A stretch of 64,000 bases of DNA from Beaufortia kweichowensis. Its lineage: Eukaryota > Chordata > Actinopteri > Cypriniformes > Gastromyzontidae. The position numbers and the translations under genes are program-made. How positions within the stretch are numbered: the first letter of the stretch is position 1; each line of letters begins with the position of its first letter. The stretch covers positions 9,024,492 to 9,088,491 of the forward strand of contig CM032804.1 in assembly GCA_019155185.1 (NCBI GenBank), read 5' to 3'. A model generated the notes under the pieces. The model searched no databases and had not been told where the DNA came from. It saw nothing but the letters and a program-made list of their open reading frames with translations. This document shows, in pieces, positions 1 to 11,827 of this stretch.

Positions 1-84
1 AGTATGTGTGCTACCTGATAATATGGTAGTTGTTGTCAAATTTATCCTGGCCTCTTTCTTTCTCTCTTTTCCTCTCACAGATAG
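1..84 (+). other. Partial intron upstream of the first visible transporter exon
   Basis: Pyrimidine-rich intron end (ctttctctctcttttcctc) leading to two candidate acceptor AGs at 79-80 and 83-84. Only the second keeps the transporter frame open, because the first would place TAG directly in frame. Confidence 0.6.
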
Positions 85-3000
85 AATGACGAAAAGAATT
101 TGGGCAACCAGACAAGTGGGGCATTCCAGGGAGGAGAAAGAGAGGAACCAGAATTAAAAGACACTACACCCCAGCAATGTGGCTGGGTTTCACACAACAT
201 GCTTCTTGCCCTCACCGTGCTAGGTGTGTCATCATTTGGGGTTCCTCAGGTGCCACACTGAGAGAACCTTCTAGAAAATCTCTAGACATGTAACATTTCT
301 TTGAGAAGCTTACTCTTTGTTGCTGTGATCCCACTAAAGACTGGAGGCTTCAAAAATCATAGCTGTTCATATGCTATTTCTTAAATCTTTTTAAAATCTT
401 AAAGATTTTTCCCTAAACAAGTTGTATCTCTATTATGTGAAGCTTATATGTCTCAAGCTCCTTTCCTAATTTTCTTTATAATATTGCTCTTTTTACTGTT
501 CCAGAAAAGTCCTGGTTGTTGTTTGGTACAGTACTTCAGTGAACAGCTGATCCTCTGTCAAATAACAGACAGAAACGTGCAAATTTCCAACTACTCTTTT
601 TTTGTTGGCCCCATAGTGACAGTGTTTATATAACAGTGGTTTGAAATGTTGCAGATACAAGATGGTTATGCAGTGCTGGAGCGAAAAATACTGTAATTCA
701 TACTTTTTATAAGCAAGAGATACATAGCTTATGTAATGAACACACACTTGTTCTCACAGGTGTAGTAGCAGGCACGGTGCTGGGCATGATGCTACGCTAT
801 GTTCCTGATCTTGACGCAAACAGTCTCATGTTGGTCTCGTTCCCCGGGGACATCCTAATGCGAATGCTGAAGATGCTTATCCTGCCACTAATCATCTCCA
901 GCCTCATCACGGGTCAGTTCTTAATCCTGTCCTGTCACTATTTAACAAGCTTACAAAGTTAACAATGCCACACATTAAATTATTGATTAATTACATGGTG
1001 TTATGTTGGTAAAAGCATTAAGATATTTATGTCTATTTAGTTTATACTTCCTTAAAAAACTAAAAATCTCAGTACAAGAAAGACAGACATTTAGAAACTA
1101 AATCATTCATAGTAATGTAACTGTAAATTGATCTACATAGATTGTTAAATCTAATAATTACAGTATGGTGGTAAAGGAAATGAGCTATGTGTTTTTCTAC
1201 ATACATCGATGAAGATTTCTCTGTTTTCTTTTCTGGTTTGCAGGTTTGGCTGGTCTGGATGCTCGCTCCAGTGGAAGAATGGGCAGCAGAGCAATGGTGT
1301 ACTACATGTCCACCACAATAATTGCTGCTATTCTGGGAGTTATCCTGGTTCTTGGGATTCACCCTGGGAACCCAAAGCTTAAGAATGCTCAGGCCATCTC
1401 CACCCCTAAGAACCAAGAGGTCAGCAGCCTGGATGCCTTTCTAGACCTGATCCGAAACCTTTTCCCAGAGAACCTGGTTCAAGCCTGTTTTCAGCAGGTA
1501 AAAATTTATTGCTCAGTAGGTCTGTACAATATGGTTTGAGAAAATTTTAAATATTGAAAGTTTATATTTACAAGATCATTACTAAAAATATGTAAAAACG
1601 CTTTATGTTGGTTTGGGATTTGAAATGTGGCTCATCATTCAGATGTCACAATCTCAGACGCCCGCCTTCCGTTATTATTTAATACTAAGCAAATTGTAGA
1701 TACTTGTTATCTTACTCTAAAACAATTCACTGTCTTTATTTCGGCTAATACAAGTGCCAGTCTCTTGAATATTTTTGTATATATGTTATTCAAATCATAT
1801 GGGATGATGTAGATATGAAATGTAGATGTAGATTCCACCCTATTCCACTGTCTTTCAGCTGTGGCATAATCTGTTGACTCTGTAGGTGCTGTATTGTATG
1901 ACTCAGCCTGTTGTAGAAATGCCAAACGTTACTGTGGTTTGTACAAGACCAGTTCCAGATCAATAATGCTCATCTAAGGAGTGATGCATCCCTTCCTGTG
2001 CACGTGTTGTGAATGCTCTACATGCACCGTTTCACTGAATCCAACTGTAACATCTTTACTAAAATCTAAAATCTTTACTTAATACTTTATTTGCTTTGAT
2101 AATTTCACACTACATAGAGCAAAACATCATCAAAATACTTCTTTATTGAATTTATTATGAAAAGAGATCAGACAATATTATGACAGGATGGAAACTGTAA
2201 ATGAAAGCCATGCTTTGTAAAGATGAGCAGATTAGTTGTGATCTCATGTAACTGAATTATCATGCAGCTGTCCCTCAGCTTTGTCAGAATCATATGATTT
2301 CTGCTTTTTCTCTCAGTTGACTGTATGTGATGTTTAGCACTGTGTGTGTTTGACAGACCCAAGCCTCTCTATTCTTTCTGCAATCATTTAGAAGTTGCTG
2401 TTTCATTCACAGAAATATATTTGCATTTCAGGTTCAGACGGTGTTGAAGAAAGTAGCTATCCCAGTGCAGAACCAAACAGAACCAATACTTGTCAATAGG
2501 AAGAAACTGGAGCTGAAGTGGGGAATGAATGTATTAGGTTAGAACACATACTGTCCTTTTTGTATTTAAAACAATACTGTACCATGAATGTATTGATTAC
2601 CAAAAATAAGTGTTATATATATAAAATATATGAATAAAGCTTTTTTTGTCATCTTTCTGTGTTCTTAGGCTTAATTGGGTTCTTCATCACATTCGGAATC
2701 TGCATGGGAAAAATGGGCGAGAGAGGGAAGCTGATGTCTGATTTCTTCAACATTCTCAATGAGATCATCATGAGGATGGTGTCCATGATCATGTGGTCAG
2801 TATTCTATGTTTATGATGAATGTACATTTTATAAATGATCTAGTTCAGTGGTTCTCTATTTGTTTTGTTCCAAAACCCAGATTTAACACCAAACATCATT
2901 GGTTGATCCAATATGAAAAAAATAGAGATTAAAAGTTGTTAAAATTATTATTAACTAACTTCATTAAAATAATTAACATGACAGAGGCAAAATGTGAAAT

Positions 3001-6000
3001 TTGCTTGTCAGTGTTCACACTAAAGCATGCACTCACCCATCCCTTCCTGTCAGCAAAAATATGAGAAGTATAGTTTTTCTTCCTGACTGTGACACAGTTG
3101 GAATCGATTTGTGACCCATTTTCTGTCCACCATCTGACAATCACTACTCTAGTTAAACTGAACCAAATGAAGCTGTTTTGGGCAAATGTGATCCACAAAG
3201 AAGCAGAAGATAGATTCCAGTTTAAGAGAGAGAGAAATATATAGTGTGTAAGGAAATACAAGAGAGGGGAATTTTTCAGGGTGAAAGCTTGGAGAACTGC
3301 ACATGCTTCTGATAGAGAGCAGAATCGTCGCTGTGTTCACATGAGTAAATGTGGGAACTTGTTTTGGGATGTAATATATCGTCAGACTCACAGACAGATT
3401 GGCAGGGACAAACATAAATTCAGTCCTTTCTCTCTATTAAGCTGTTAATCATGTCTGCTAAAATTAATGCTTGACCCTTGAATCTTAAAGATGATTTACA
3501 TTTTACTTACACTTTACATTAATCATTTGACAGACACTTTTATTCACAGCAACTTACAGTGCATACAAGTTATACATTTGTTTTTATCAGTATTTGTGTT
3601 CCATGGGAATGAAACCCATGACCTCAGTGTTGCTAGTACCATGCTCTGCCAGTTAAGCTACAGAAACAGATTTTGTGGCAATGAACATTTATAACCCATA
3701 ACCTTTATAATGTCATTTCTGTGGCATGATAAAACCATAGCGTAACCAAAAATAACACACTTCACAGTCCAAGTCAACAAATCTCAGATTCTTGACAGAT
3801 GAGACAAAACATATGCCACATTTCTATCTGCTGTTAGGTTTGAAAATGGCAACATTTCTACTTCTCTAGTCAGAGATGGTTACAGGAATCTTGTAAACAA
3901 GTACTGTTTTATCTTTAATTAAAAAATTAAATAGGATTAGTGAACCAACTTCACAAATATATATTTATGTATATATGACATGAAATGTATTTATACACAT
4001 TACAGTAGATAGAAGATGCAGGTGTTTGCACTAAATGTAAATAAATAAACATATTTACCAGATTCCAAATAATTTCTCTGTTCATTAATTTTGCAGCATG
4101 TTTTTGTCCCATTTCTCAAGAATTAGATACATTAGACAGAATTAGACATGCCCGTTTGAGCAGAATGGCACAATTATAGAAAAAACAAAGACTAAATGAG
4201 TACATGCACCAAAACAAAAGCATATGAGCAAGCAGGAACTTTCCGCTCAGCCTGAGGCCAGCCCATCTGTAAATGACTGTGTTCTGCGCACTGCCCTCAC
4301 AGTATGTAAACCGTTCAAACGATACAATAAACATCATCTGTCATTCACTGTAACTCACAGTGAAATATTTATACACAGCATTTTAGATTAATTAAATTTA
4401 GACCACATAAGAAGCAACATTTATCTTCTCATAGGGTGCTCAGGTTGCAAACCCGGAGAATTTCACATAGCTTACATGTCAAAATACAAACAACATATCG
4501 CATCAACCACCAATGGATGGAGCTGCAGCAGTGATTAACGCTACTTTATAATTGGGTTTTATTTATTGTTTGATTAAACCTATAAGTTGGCAATAAATAA
4601 ACAATAAATTAGAGTTAATCTTGTTTTTCACATTGATTTAATTTTTATAAAAAAAAAAAAAACACGATGGATTCAGTTTGCTCCCAGTTGATATTTTATA
4701 TGTTCATATGTTTCTCATTTAAGTGTCTCGCCCAGCTAAAAATATCCTTAACTCGCTACTCAACAACTCCCCACTGATCTGTCTTCAGGTACTCTCCTGT
4801 AGGCATTGCCTCCCTCATCTGCGGCAAAATCGCAGCCATCGGTGACCTGGAGGTGGTGGCCAGGCAACTGGGCATGTACATGGTCACGGTTATAGTCGGA
4901 CTCATCATTCACGGCGGGATCATTCTGCCGTTCATATACTTTGCTGTGACTCGGAAAAACCCCTTTACGTTTTATTCCGGTATCTTCCAGGCTTGGATCA
5001 CTGCTCTGGGCACAGCCAGCAGGTATTGAACTCACTGGATCATGTGTTTCATGGTGATGTTCTAATAGATGCGCTCTGGCACAGATTGCAGGGTTAAAGG
5101 TCACATTTGGTTAAAAAATGTTAGTGTTGGCTTGAGAACAAACTACTGGCTCTGGTTTAGATACATCTTAACCACTTAGTCATGTTGAAAAATGATGTTT
5201 TATTCTGGTATGTGGTCTGAGATGTTTTAGTATAAAGCCAAACATAACCAGATGCTTTTTATTGAAAAACAGGAGGAGAGCTTTATATATTTTAGACATA
5301 GTAGAAATCTTCCCCATTACTTAATCTGACAAAGATGAAACACCTTGTCTTTATGTCTTTAAAACATTATGTCTTTAAGGATGAAACACCAAAATTATGT
5401 CTGAAAGCATCCATCAATCTAAATGAGTGGGGATTTATGTAATTTCTTTGACTGCTTAAAATCTTGAGACGTTCTGTAAGGTGTGATTTTCTATGTTAAA
5501 CATTTATCACATATGCTGGTATATTTATTTGATTGTGGTCATGATCAGCTGTCAGTCAAGTGAATTTTGTCTGTGAATCTGTTTTTTTTATAATGTGTGT
5601 GATGTAACGATATTGCCACTCATTTCCTTAATCACCAAACATAAACCTTTTTTGGCAAAATCTAACTGTTGTTTTTTTTCAAATGCTTTGTCTAATGCTG
5701 CTATGATAACATCAGGATTGGGAATTATTAATGCAATTTTAATACATTTATTTTAAAAGAGAAAAACTGGTTAAGAGACAAGCTTAAACAGAGAATTGCT
5801 CACAAAAGTAAAATAAATTAAAACGGGACACAAAATAAGATCTAAAGCTATTAAAATCTATCCTTTTAACTCTTGGAAAAGATTTTAATCATACTAGGGG
5901 ACAAAAAAACCTTTAACTGCAAATCACTATTTATTTTCTCACATTCTGTGTTATTCAGTGTTAGCTTCTCTGGCCAGTCTGTTGTGCCGCATGTGTCTTG

Positions 6001-8661
6001 TTTTGTGGGATTACATCTGATGAGCCAAACAATTTTCTAATATGTTAAACCGGCTGTCAGTTTGGCACAGAATAAGCACAATCATATTAACTTTTTTATC
6101 ATTATTTATTATTATGTTATTTTTGGCTTGTGTTTAAACTGCTGTTTTTTTTCTCATTTACAATTCAGTACTTAAATCCCTATTTTAACAATTATGGATC
6201 AATTTAATTCACTAATTGCATCCCCTAATCTACTCCCTGTAGTTTTTTCTCCATTATAATACTTTTGCAAACATTTATTGTGAATTTCTTTCAGTGCTGG
6301 AACATTGCCTGTGACATTTCGATGTCTGGAGGAAAATTTAAAGATTGATAAGCGTGTGACTCGCTTTGTTCTGCCCATTGGAGCCACTGTAAACATGGAT
6401 GGCACTGCACTCTATGAGGCTGTGGCGGCCATTTTCATCGCCCAGATGAATGACATCGACCTGGATGGAGGACAGATCATCACTGTTAGGTGAAGAGTTT
6501 TTGAACTGAAATCTCATAAATTTATAAATTATTTATTGACAGCTGAATGACTGCAAGTTTGCAGAATGCTTTTAAAATATTTCTTTCAGATAAGATTTTA
6601 ATTCCTTTTAAATTAATCTCTGTTTTTGGAAAAAGACAAGACATTTTTGTCTCTAACATTTGTCTGCTACAAACTGCTTTAATTGGAAACAAGAGTTGGG
6701 CTTTGATTTTGTTCTGTGGTGATGTTCAAAGCGAACCCACTGAAAATTTGTCTAAACCACAGCTGAAATCTATGTGGAAATTGTCACACACAGCCTGAAT
6801 GCAGTCTTGATGTATGAGTCATATGCTTTGTTTTATGATTCTTTTTCATGCCATAACAATCTGGTTATTATTACAGTTATAATAATCTATTTATATTACT
6901 TTAATAGTACCTGCAATTACAATACACACACACAACAAAACTTATAACCCGCAGCCACATCACAGATGTTCATTTTTCAACTGAGATAGCATCTTCCATT
7001 TTTTCCTTTTTCTATTTTCCTTTTGTCGTCTTCTTTCTATTTTTAAAAATCTGTTTTCCTTGTTTACAACACATGATCTGGGATTTGCAACAGGATGTCT
7101 GTGGCCCCCAGGGGGTCTAGAGCAGTACTGCAGGGGGTCTGCCAATTATTGCTAGATCTCAAGTAATGTTTCTAACAAATACATTACATGAATTAAACAA
7201 AAATACAATATTATGTTGTGTTGCTGTTTGCATTGAAGTCAAACAGCTAAATCATCCCTTTCACAATATAAAAATAAATTATTATAATAGAGCACATATG
7301 TTATTATAGACCCTGCTTGAAATGAAACACTTAATAAACGTAAAATGTACAATATGTGACACAGGGGTCCTGCCCTTTATCTGAGAAAAGGGTCCTTTAG
7401 ATCATATCTGTCACTGTCCACCCCATACTGACTCAGTAATCCTCTGTCTTTTTCTATGGTTACGTAATACCCTGTAAACTCTTCCTTATTTGCAGTATGA
7501 CGGCGACTTTGGCCAGTGTGGGAGCAGCCAGTATTCCCAGTGCGGGTCTGGTCACCATGTTGCTTATCCTGACTGCTGTGGGCCTTCCAACTCAAGACAT
7601 CAGCCTGCTGGTCGCTGTTGATTGGCTTCTGTGAGTCTCCACTATTTTTGTGTTTTGTACAAAGCTGTTGGGTAAAATCACAGGGGCCATGACTGAATTT
7701 TAGACTAGGTCCCTCTTTACCTTCCTAATAGACTTTACAGTTAAAGATTTTAGAGGATCCCAGTGTTCCCAGTTGTCCCTCTGGTGTTTATACCAGAATG
7801 GTATTTAGGCTCTTGCTATAGTGGTGCACAGGTTTCCACCTAAAAAAACATATCTAGTTATTCTGAGCTGTTTTTTCAGCACTCAGAGCCATGTTTTGTG
7901 TGTCTTCAGTGACCGTATGCGCACCTCCATTAACGTGGTGGGGGACTCTTTCGGGGCGGGCATTGTGGACCACCTATCGCGAGCAGAGCTCGCTGTGATT
8001 GACAGGGACATCCCCCTGTCAGATGAGGACTTCATTCCTCCTCCACCTCTCCTCACCGACATAGACCTGATAGACCCTCTCAAACCACCTGAACTGCCCC
8101 CTCGCTCCCCACGTCCTCCCAAACTGAACCATCACGCCCCGTCTCTCACCCCCTCGCAATCTCTGTCACACTCCATCCCGCACTCGCCTCGTTCCGTCCG
8201 CTCTCCGTCACCTCACTCCATTCGTTCTCCTTCTCCTCGCTCCGTGTGCTCTCACTCCCCAAGACCTTTTCGTACGCACTCTCCACGTCTTTTGAGGAGG
8301 GTGGAGCCTGGATACTGTGTCCTTCCCACTCATGACAACCAGGTGAGGGTTTGCATTTATTATATTTAAAATAATCTATTAGAGAAGCTGATATAGAAAA
8401 TTTAGCCGATATTTAATAGTTCGAACTGTATGACATTTATAATCTCACATCTTGCAGATTCCCACACTCCCCCGAGGCTTTCGAAAGCGAGAGAGAGACA
8501 GAGAGAGCGACAGGGAAAGAGAGAGACTGCGGGAACGAGGCAGCGAGACGGAGGATGAGGAGGAGAAAGAAAGAATGGTGGATGAGGGGAGCGACGGAGA
8601 GGAAAGCGACGATACGGCTTATGACAGACGTCACACCATTCCACCCGGCGATCTGCCCTGA
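85..8661 (+). CDS. EAAT2-like sodium-dependent glutamate transporter (SLC1 family), 5' end missing
   Basis: Ten coding exons join in phase: 85-223, 760-912, 1244-1497, 2432-2537, 2669-2795, 4789-5022, 6295-6489, 7496-7630, 7910-8342, 8458-8661 (659 codons seen; the start Met lies to the left). Family role: plasma-membrane uptake of glutamate with Na+ and H+ in exchange for K+. Visible hallmarks are MRMLKMLILPLIISSL (TM2), SAGTLPVTFRCLEEN (HP1), NMDGTALYEA (TM7), ASIPSAGLVTMLLILTAVGL (HP2) and NVVGDSFGAG (TM8). LFPENLVQACFQQ and MVYYMSTTIIAA match the SLC1A2 (EAAT2) group best; in fish this could be slc1a2 or the related slc1a8, so no symbol is given. The extracellular loop between TM3 and TM4 (exon 2432-2537) is short, with one NQT sequon. 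The C-terminal tail of about 190 residues is much longer than in EAAT1-5. The family is certain; the paralogue is not. Confidence 0.9.
3524..3663 (-). repeat. V-SINE/DANA-like SINE in transporter intron
   Basis: On the minus strand the element begins with a tRNA-like head (GTAGCTTAACTGGCAGAGC, then GGTCATGGGTTTCATTCCC, which look like A and B box regions) and ends in the fish V-SINE core, seen on the plus strand as CATTTGACAGACACTTTTAT. It lies in the long intron between the exons ending at 2795 and starting at 4789. It is not a functional tRNA. Confidence 0.7.
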
Positions 8662-8932
8662 ACAGAACTTGCGAGGCTTTACCACATTTTCATAGTAATT
8701 TATTTCAGAACCTATCTTTCTGGATGAAAGCTGGTGGGCGATTTTGTTTTTTGGCAGGGACTTTGAAAATCTAGGTGTGTTGTTTTTTGTTTTCCTTCGA
8801 GAATAGAGTAAAAACTGCTTCTGTAGAGGATACTTGACTGTTCACACTCTTATTTTTTTGTCTGTTTCAGTAATAGCACCAAGTGTTTGTAACCCACTTC
8901 CAGGTAGCTGCTTTGAATTGTAGGAATTGAAT

Positions 8933-8938
8933 AATAAA
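8933..8938 (+). terminator. Proximal polyadenylation signal of the glutamate transporter
   Basis: AATAAA 272 nt after the stop codon, in AT-rich sequence. Confidence 0.55.
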
Positions 8939-10245
8939 CCGGATGAGTGGCTTTAATTTTATTGCACTTGCTCTGACGGTCTTAACTTTATTTAGTTTTT
9001 GACTTCCGTCATATTGAGTTAAAGTAGACTATTAGGCTACCGGTTGTAACATGGGATTTTACCGCACTTAACTTTGTACTGTAAATCCCAAGTTTACTCA
9101 ATTCAAGGAAAACAATTTCCCTGACTCATTTTAACTGCCTTAGTTTACATTTATGGACTATATATATTTCCTCTGCCAGTGCAATGTAAACAAAGAAATA
9201 ACGTGTTACAGGCAGTTGAAGTGATTGAAGACGGTTGCTTTCTCTAAACTGTTTATAGTTGTTTCAGATCACGTTTTATGATTTGTTGGGGGGTTTTTTT
9301 GACGGTGAAAACGACGTCACAGCTGTGAGTAACATGAGGAAGTTATTTTCCTCGCCTCCTTTATGTTCTGTCCTGTCGGCATGGCTTAAAACGTTGTATG
9401 TACAGATTTACCATTAGACTGTTTAGATTAGTTGACGTGACTTTTAAACAGACTTATACCCTTTAATGTTATCACAGCAAGCTCAGTTACTGAGACCTTA
9501 CATGGCATATACCATCTGTCTTTTGTCATCATCTTCCATCTACTCTTATGATTCATAGAAGCAACTTTCAGCAGCTGTTGACAGCTGGAATATGATGTAT
9601 ATTGAGCTAATTTCAGCATAATTTCAACTGAGATCCAGACCTTTATAAACATTGGTTGTTTCTCCTAGTTGGCAGTGAAATAAAACAGAGACCAAATAAT
9701 GATTTTGCTGTTTTGCTTTTTACATTTTTCTCCTGAAAACACAAAAATGGAACTCAGATTTCAGTATAAACTCAAACAATTCTCATCAATTTCTTACCAA
9801 ACCCAAATTACCTGTGCTGTGCTTCCAACATTCATTTTTATAGTTTGATAGTTTAATTATACTTTGTCAGTAATTGTTTTAGTTTTTCCCCTGTGAAATT
9901 TTATGAAAACCATCTGAGACAAGGTTGATGTTTAAAAACAAAACCAAGATCTCCAATAAGTAATCATTTTGAGCTATTAAAAAGCAAACTGTGCACAATA
10001 AAAAATGTTAACAAACACTTTAATGTTAATGTTATTTCATTTTATAGATTATCTTAATTGTTTGTTGTTTGCAGTGTTGGACTTAAGCTTGTTTGTTTTT
10101 AAGTTGGTGTGTATATGTTATTTGTCTAGCTAATGTGTTTTATCACTTGCAGTATATATGGTGCAATCAACTTTAGTTTTCCTATGAAATGGTTTGCGGT
10201 TCTGACTTAACGCTTTCCTTCAGAATACCACATTGTCTGCAATTA

Positions 10246-10251
10246 AATAAA
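10246..10251 (+). terminator. Possible distal polyadenylation signal of the glutamate transporter
   Basis: AATAAA followed within 40 nt by a GT-rich tract (gagtggtttttgtttaatgg). It would give a 3' UTR of about 1.6 kb. Confidence 0.45.
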
Positions 10252-11660
10252 GTCATAACACTTTACTGAAATGATTTGAGTGGTTTTTGTTTAATGGGTA
10301 GGATCTCTTCCTGCATCTCAGTCAACTTGTGATGTCATCACATACAGCATACATCACATCCAAATCCTTTTTTATCCGAGCTCGGCATGCTTTAACATTT
10401 TAAAACTAATAGACAAGGAAATCACTGCAAAGAGATAATATAACAGACCTGTAGACCTGCCCCCCTTCACACAGAGCCATAATTTTCTCTTGCGCAACGA
10501 TGAGACAAAGACATCAAAACACTTAATCCGCTCAAAGAAAAGAGAGGGATAGACAAGGAGAGAGAGTGAAAGAGCAAAGGATGTAAGAGGGCAGATGGCC
10601 AGAAAGACGTCAATCCTTCTCATTCTTCCCAGGACAACTGTGAGGCAGGAGAGAGATGATTACTGGAGACACTGACGTTGACTGTGGGCACCCTGGACGT
10701 CAGAGAGATGAAGCAAAGATTAGGGATGCTGTGTTAAGATGATGCGTGATGAGGAAATAATGTTTTTTTTTGGTTTGTTTGAAAAAATAGTCAAATCAGA
10801 ATAAAAATGCTGTCATTATTTATCAACCCTCATAATGTTATATATGTGTAAAGGGGATTTTTCTCTTAATATCCTGCTTCCCTTTTCTCAAATAATTAAA
10901 GTCAGCGAGGTGTGTCAAGTTCATAATTAGACAAAAAGTGAAAAAAGCTCATCATCATAGCTGTCTAAACGACAGATATGTTAATACTGCACTCCTCTTA
11001 TGTTCCACAGAAGCAAGTAAATCATAAAAGTCATTAAAGGAATATTCTGTGGTAAAACACATCTGTGAACACTTGAACTCATATTGTTTACAGTCATTAA
11101 TCATTTACAGGGATGCAACAATTATTGACAGAACGTTATTGACAGCTATGCATTCTGTGGCTTAGGGTATGCGTTTGTATGTGATCCTGTCAGCATGCTT
11201 GTTTTGTGCATCTTAAGTTGCTGTCTTGTTTCATTTAGTAAGACATGCACATCTCAACTTTCTCCTCATATGAATGTTAATAAGCTATGGGTTGATGGTG
11301 CACCGCCCTCTATAGCTGATAAGAGGCTAGTGCAGCATACTCAAATCCCGTCATCATCACAGATAGTGTACACAGATGAGCAAGCTCAGTTTATGGCCTT
11401 TTATCTGCCCTGTGTTTAAACTGTCACTTCCTCTCAATACTGGTGTTATAACTAAAACACTTTATATTGAATAAACAGCAATCAATCTGTCGTGCTTTGT
11501 AATTGCATGAAATAGTGCAAAATACGTATTTCTTCTCTTCATCATAGGGATCAATAGCATTTCTTGCCTTACTGACCAGCATATGAGTTTTTGCTATCAG
11601 TTTATCCTGGTTCATTTCCTGAAAACAAGTTTGTTATCATTTTTCCTTTTCGTACGTAAG

Positions 11661-11706
11661 TGACTCATGGATTCTCTTACACACTCTCACAGCTTCCATA
11701 TAAATA
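11661..11706 (+). promoter_or_regulatory. fgf21 core promoter: AP-1-like site and TATA box
   Basis: TGACTCA at 11661-11667 is a perfect AP-1-type site, and TATAAATA at 11699-11706 is a good TATA box about 120 nt upstream of the first ATG. The assignment as the fgf21 promoter is inferred from position. Confidence 0.5.
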
Positions 11707-11827
11707 GGACTTTACAGCACATCTTTACAGCTACTAGACAATAGTAGGCCTTCATGCGGTTAAGTTTTACGCTTTTAAATTGTGTACACATCCTTGGAGG
11801 ACTTTTTGATACCCTGCATTTTTATTG

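Larger units (their letters stand above)
8662..11660. other. Transporter 3' UTR and intergenic DNA before fgf21
   Basis: Two plus-strand AATAAA signals (8933-8938 and 10246-10251, the second followed by GT-rich sequence) suggest alternative 3' ends. No convincing coding exon was found. Around 10795-10850 there is a degraded copy of the common cyprinid repeat with TGTCATTATTTA and CAACCCTCATAATGTT. Confidence 0.6.

Noticed and set aside
3605..3663. tRNA-like sequence
   Set aside because: Degraded A and B boxes attached to a V-SINE core; no intact cloverleaf, so it is a SINE head and not a tRNA gene.
10372..10623. Minus-strand open frame of 83 codons with hydrophobic stretches
   Set aside because: Low-complexity, no recognisable domain, no splice or promoter context; likely chance in intergenic DNA.
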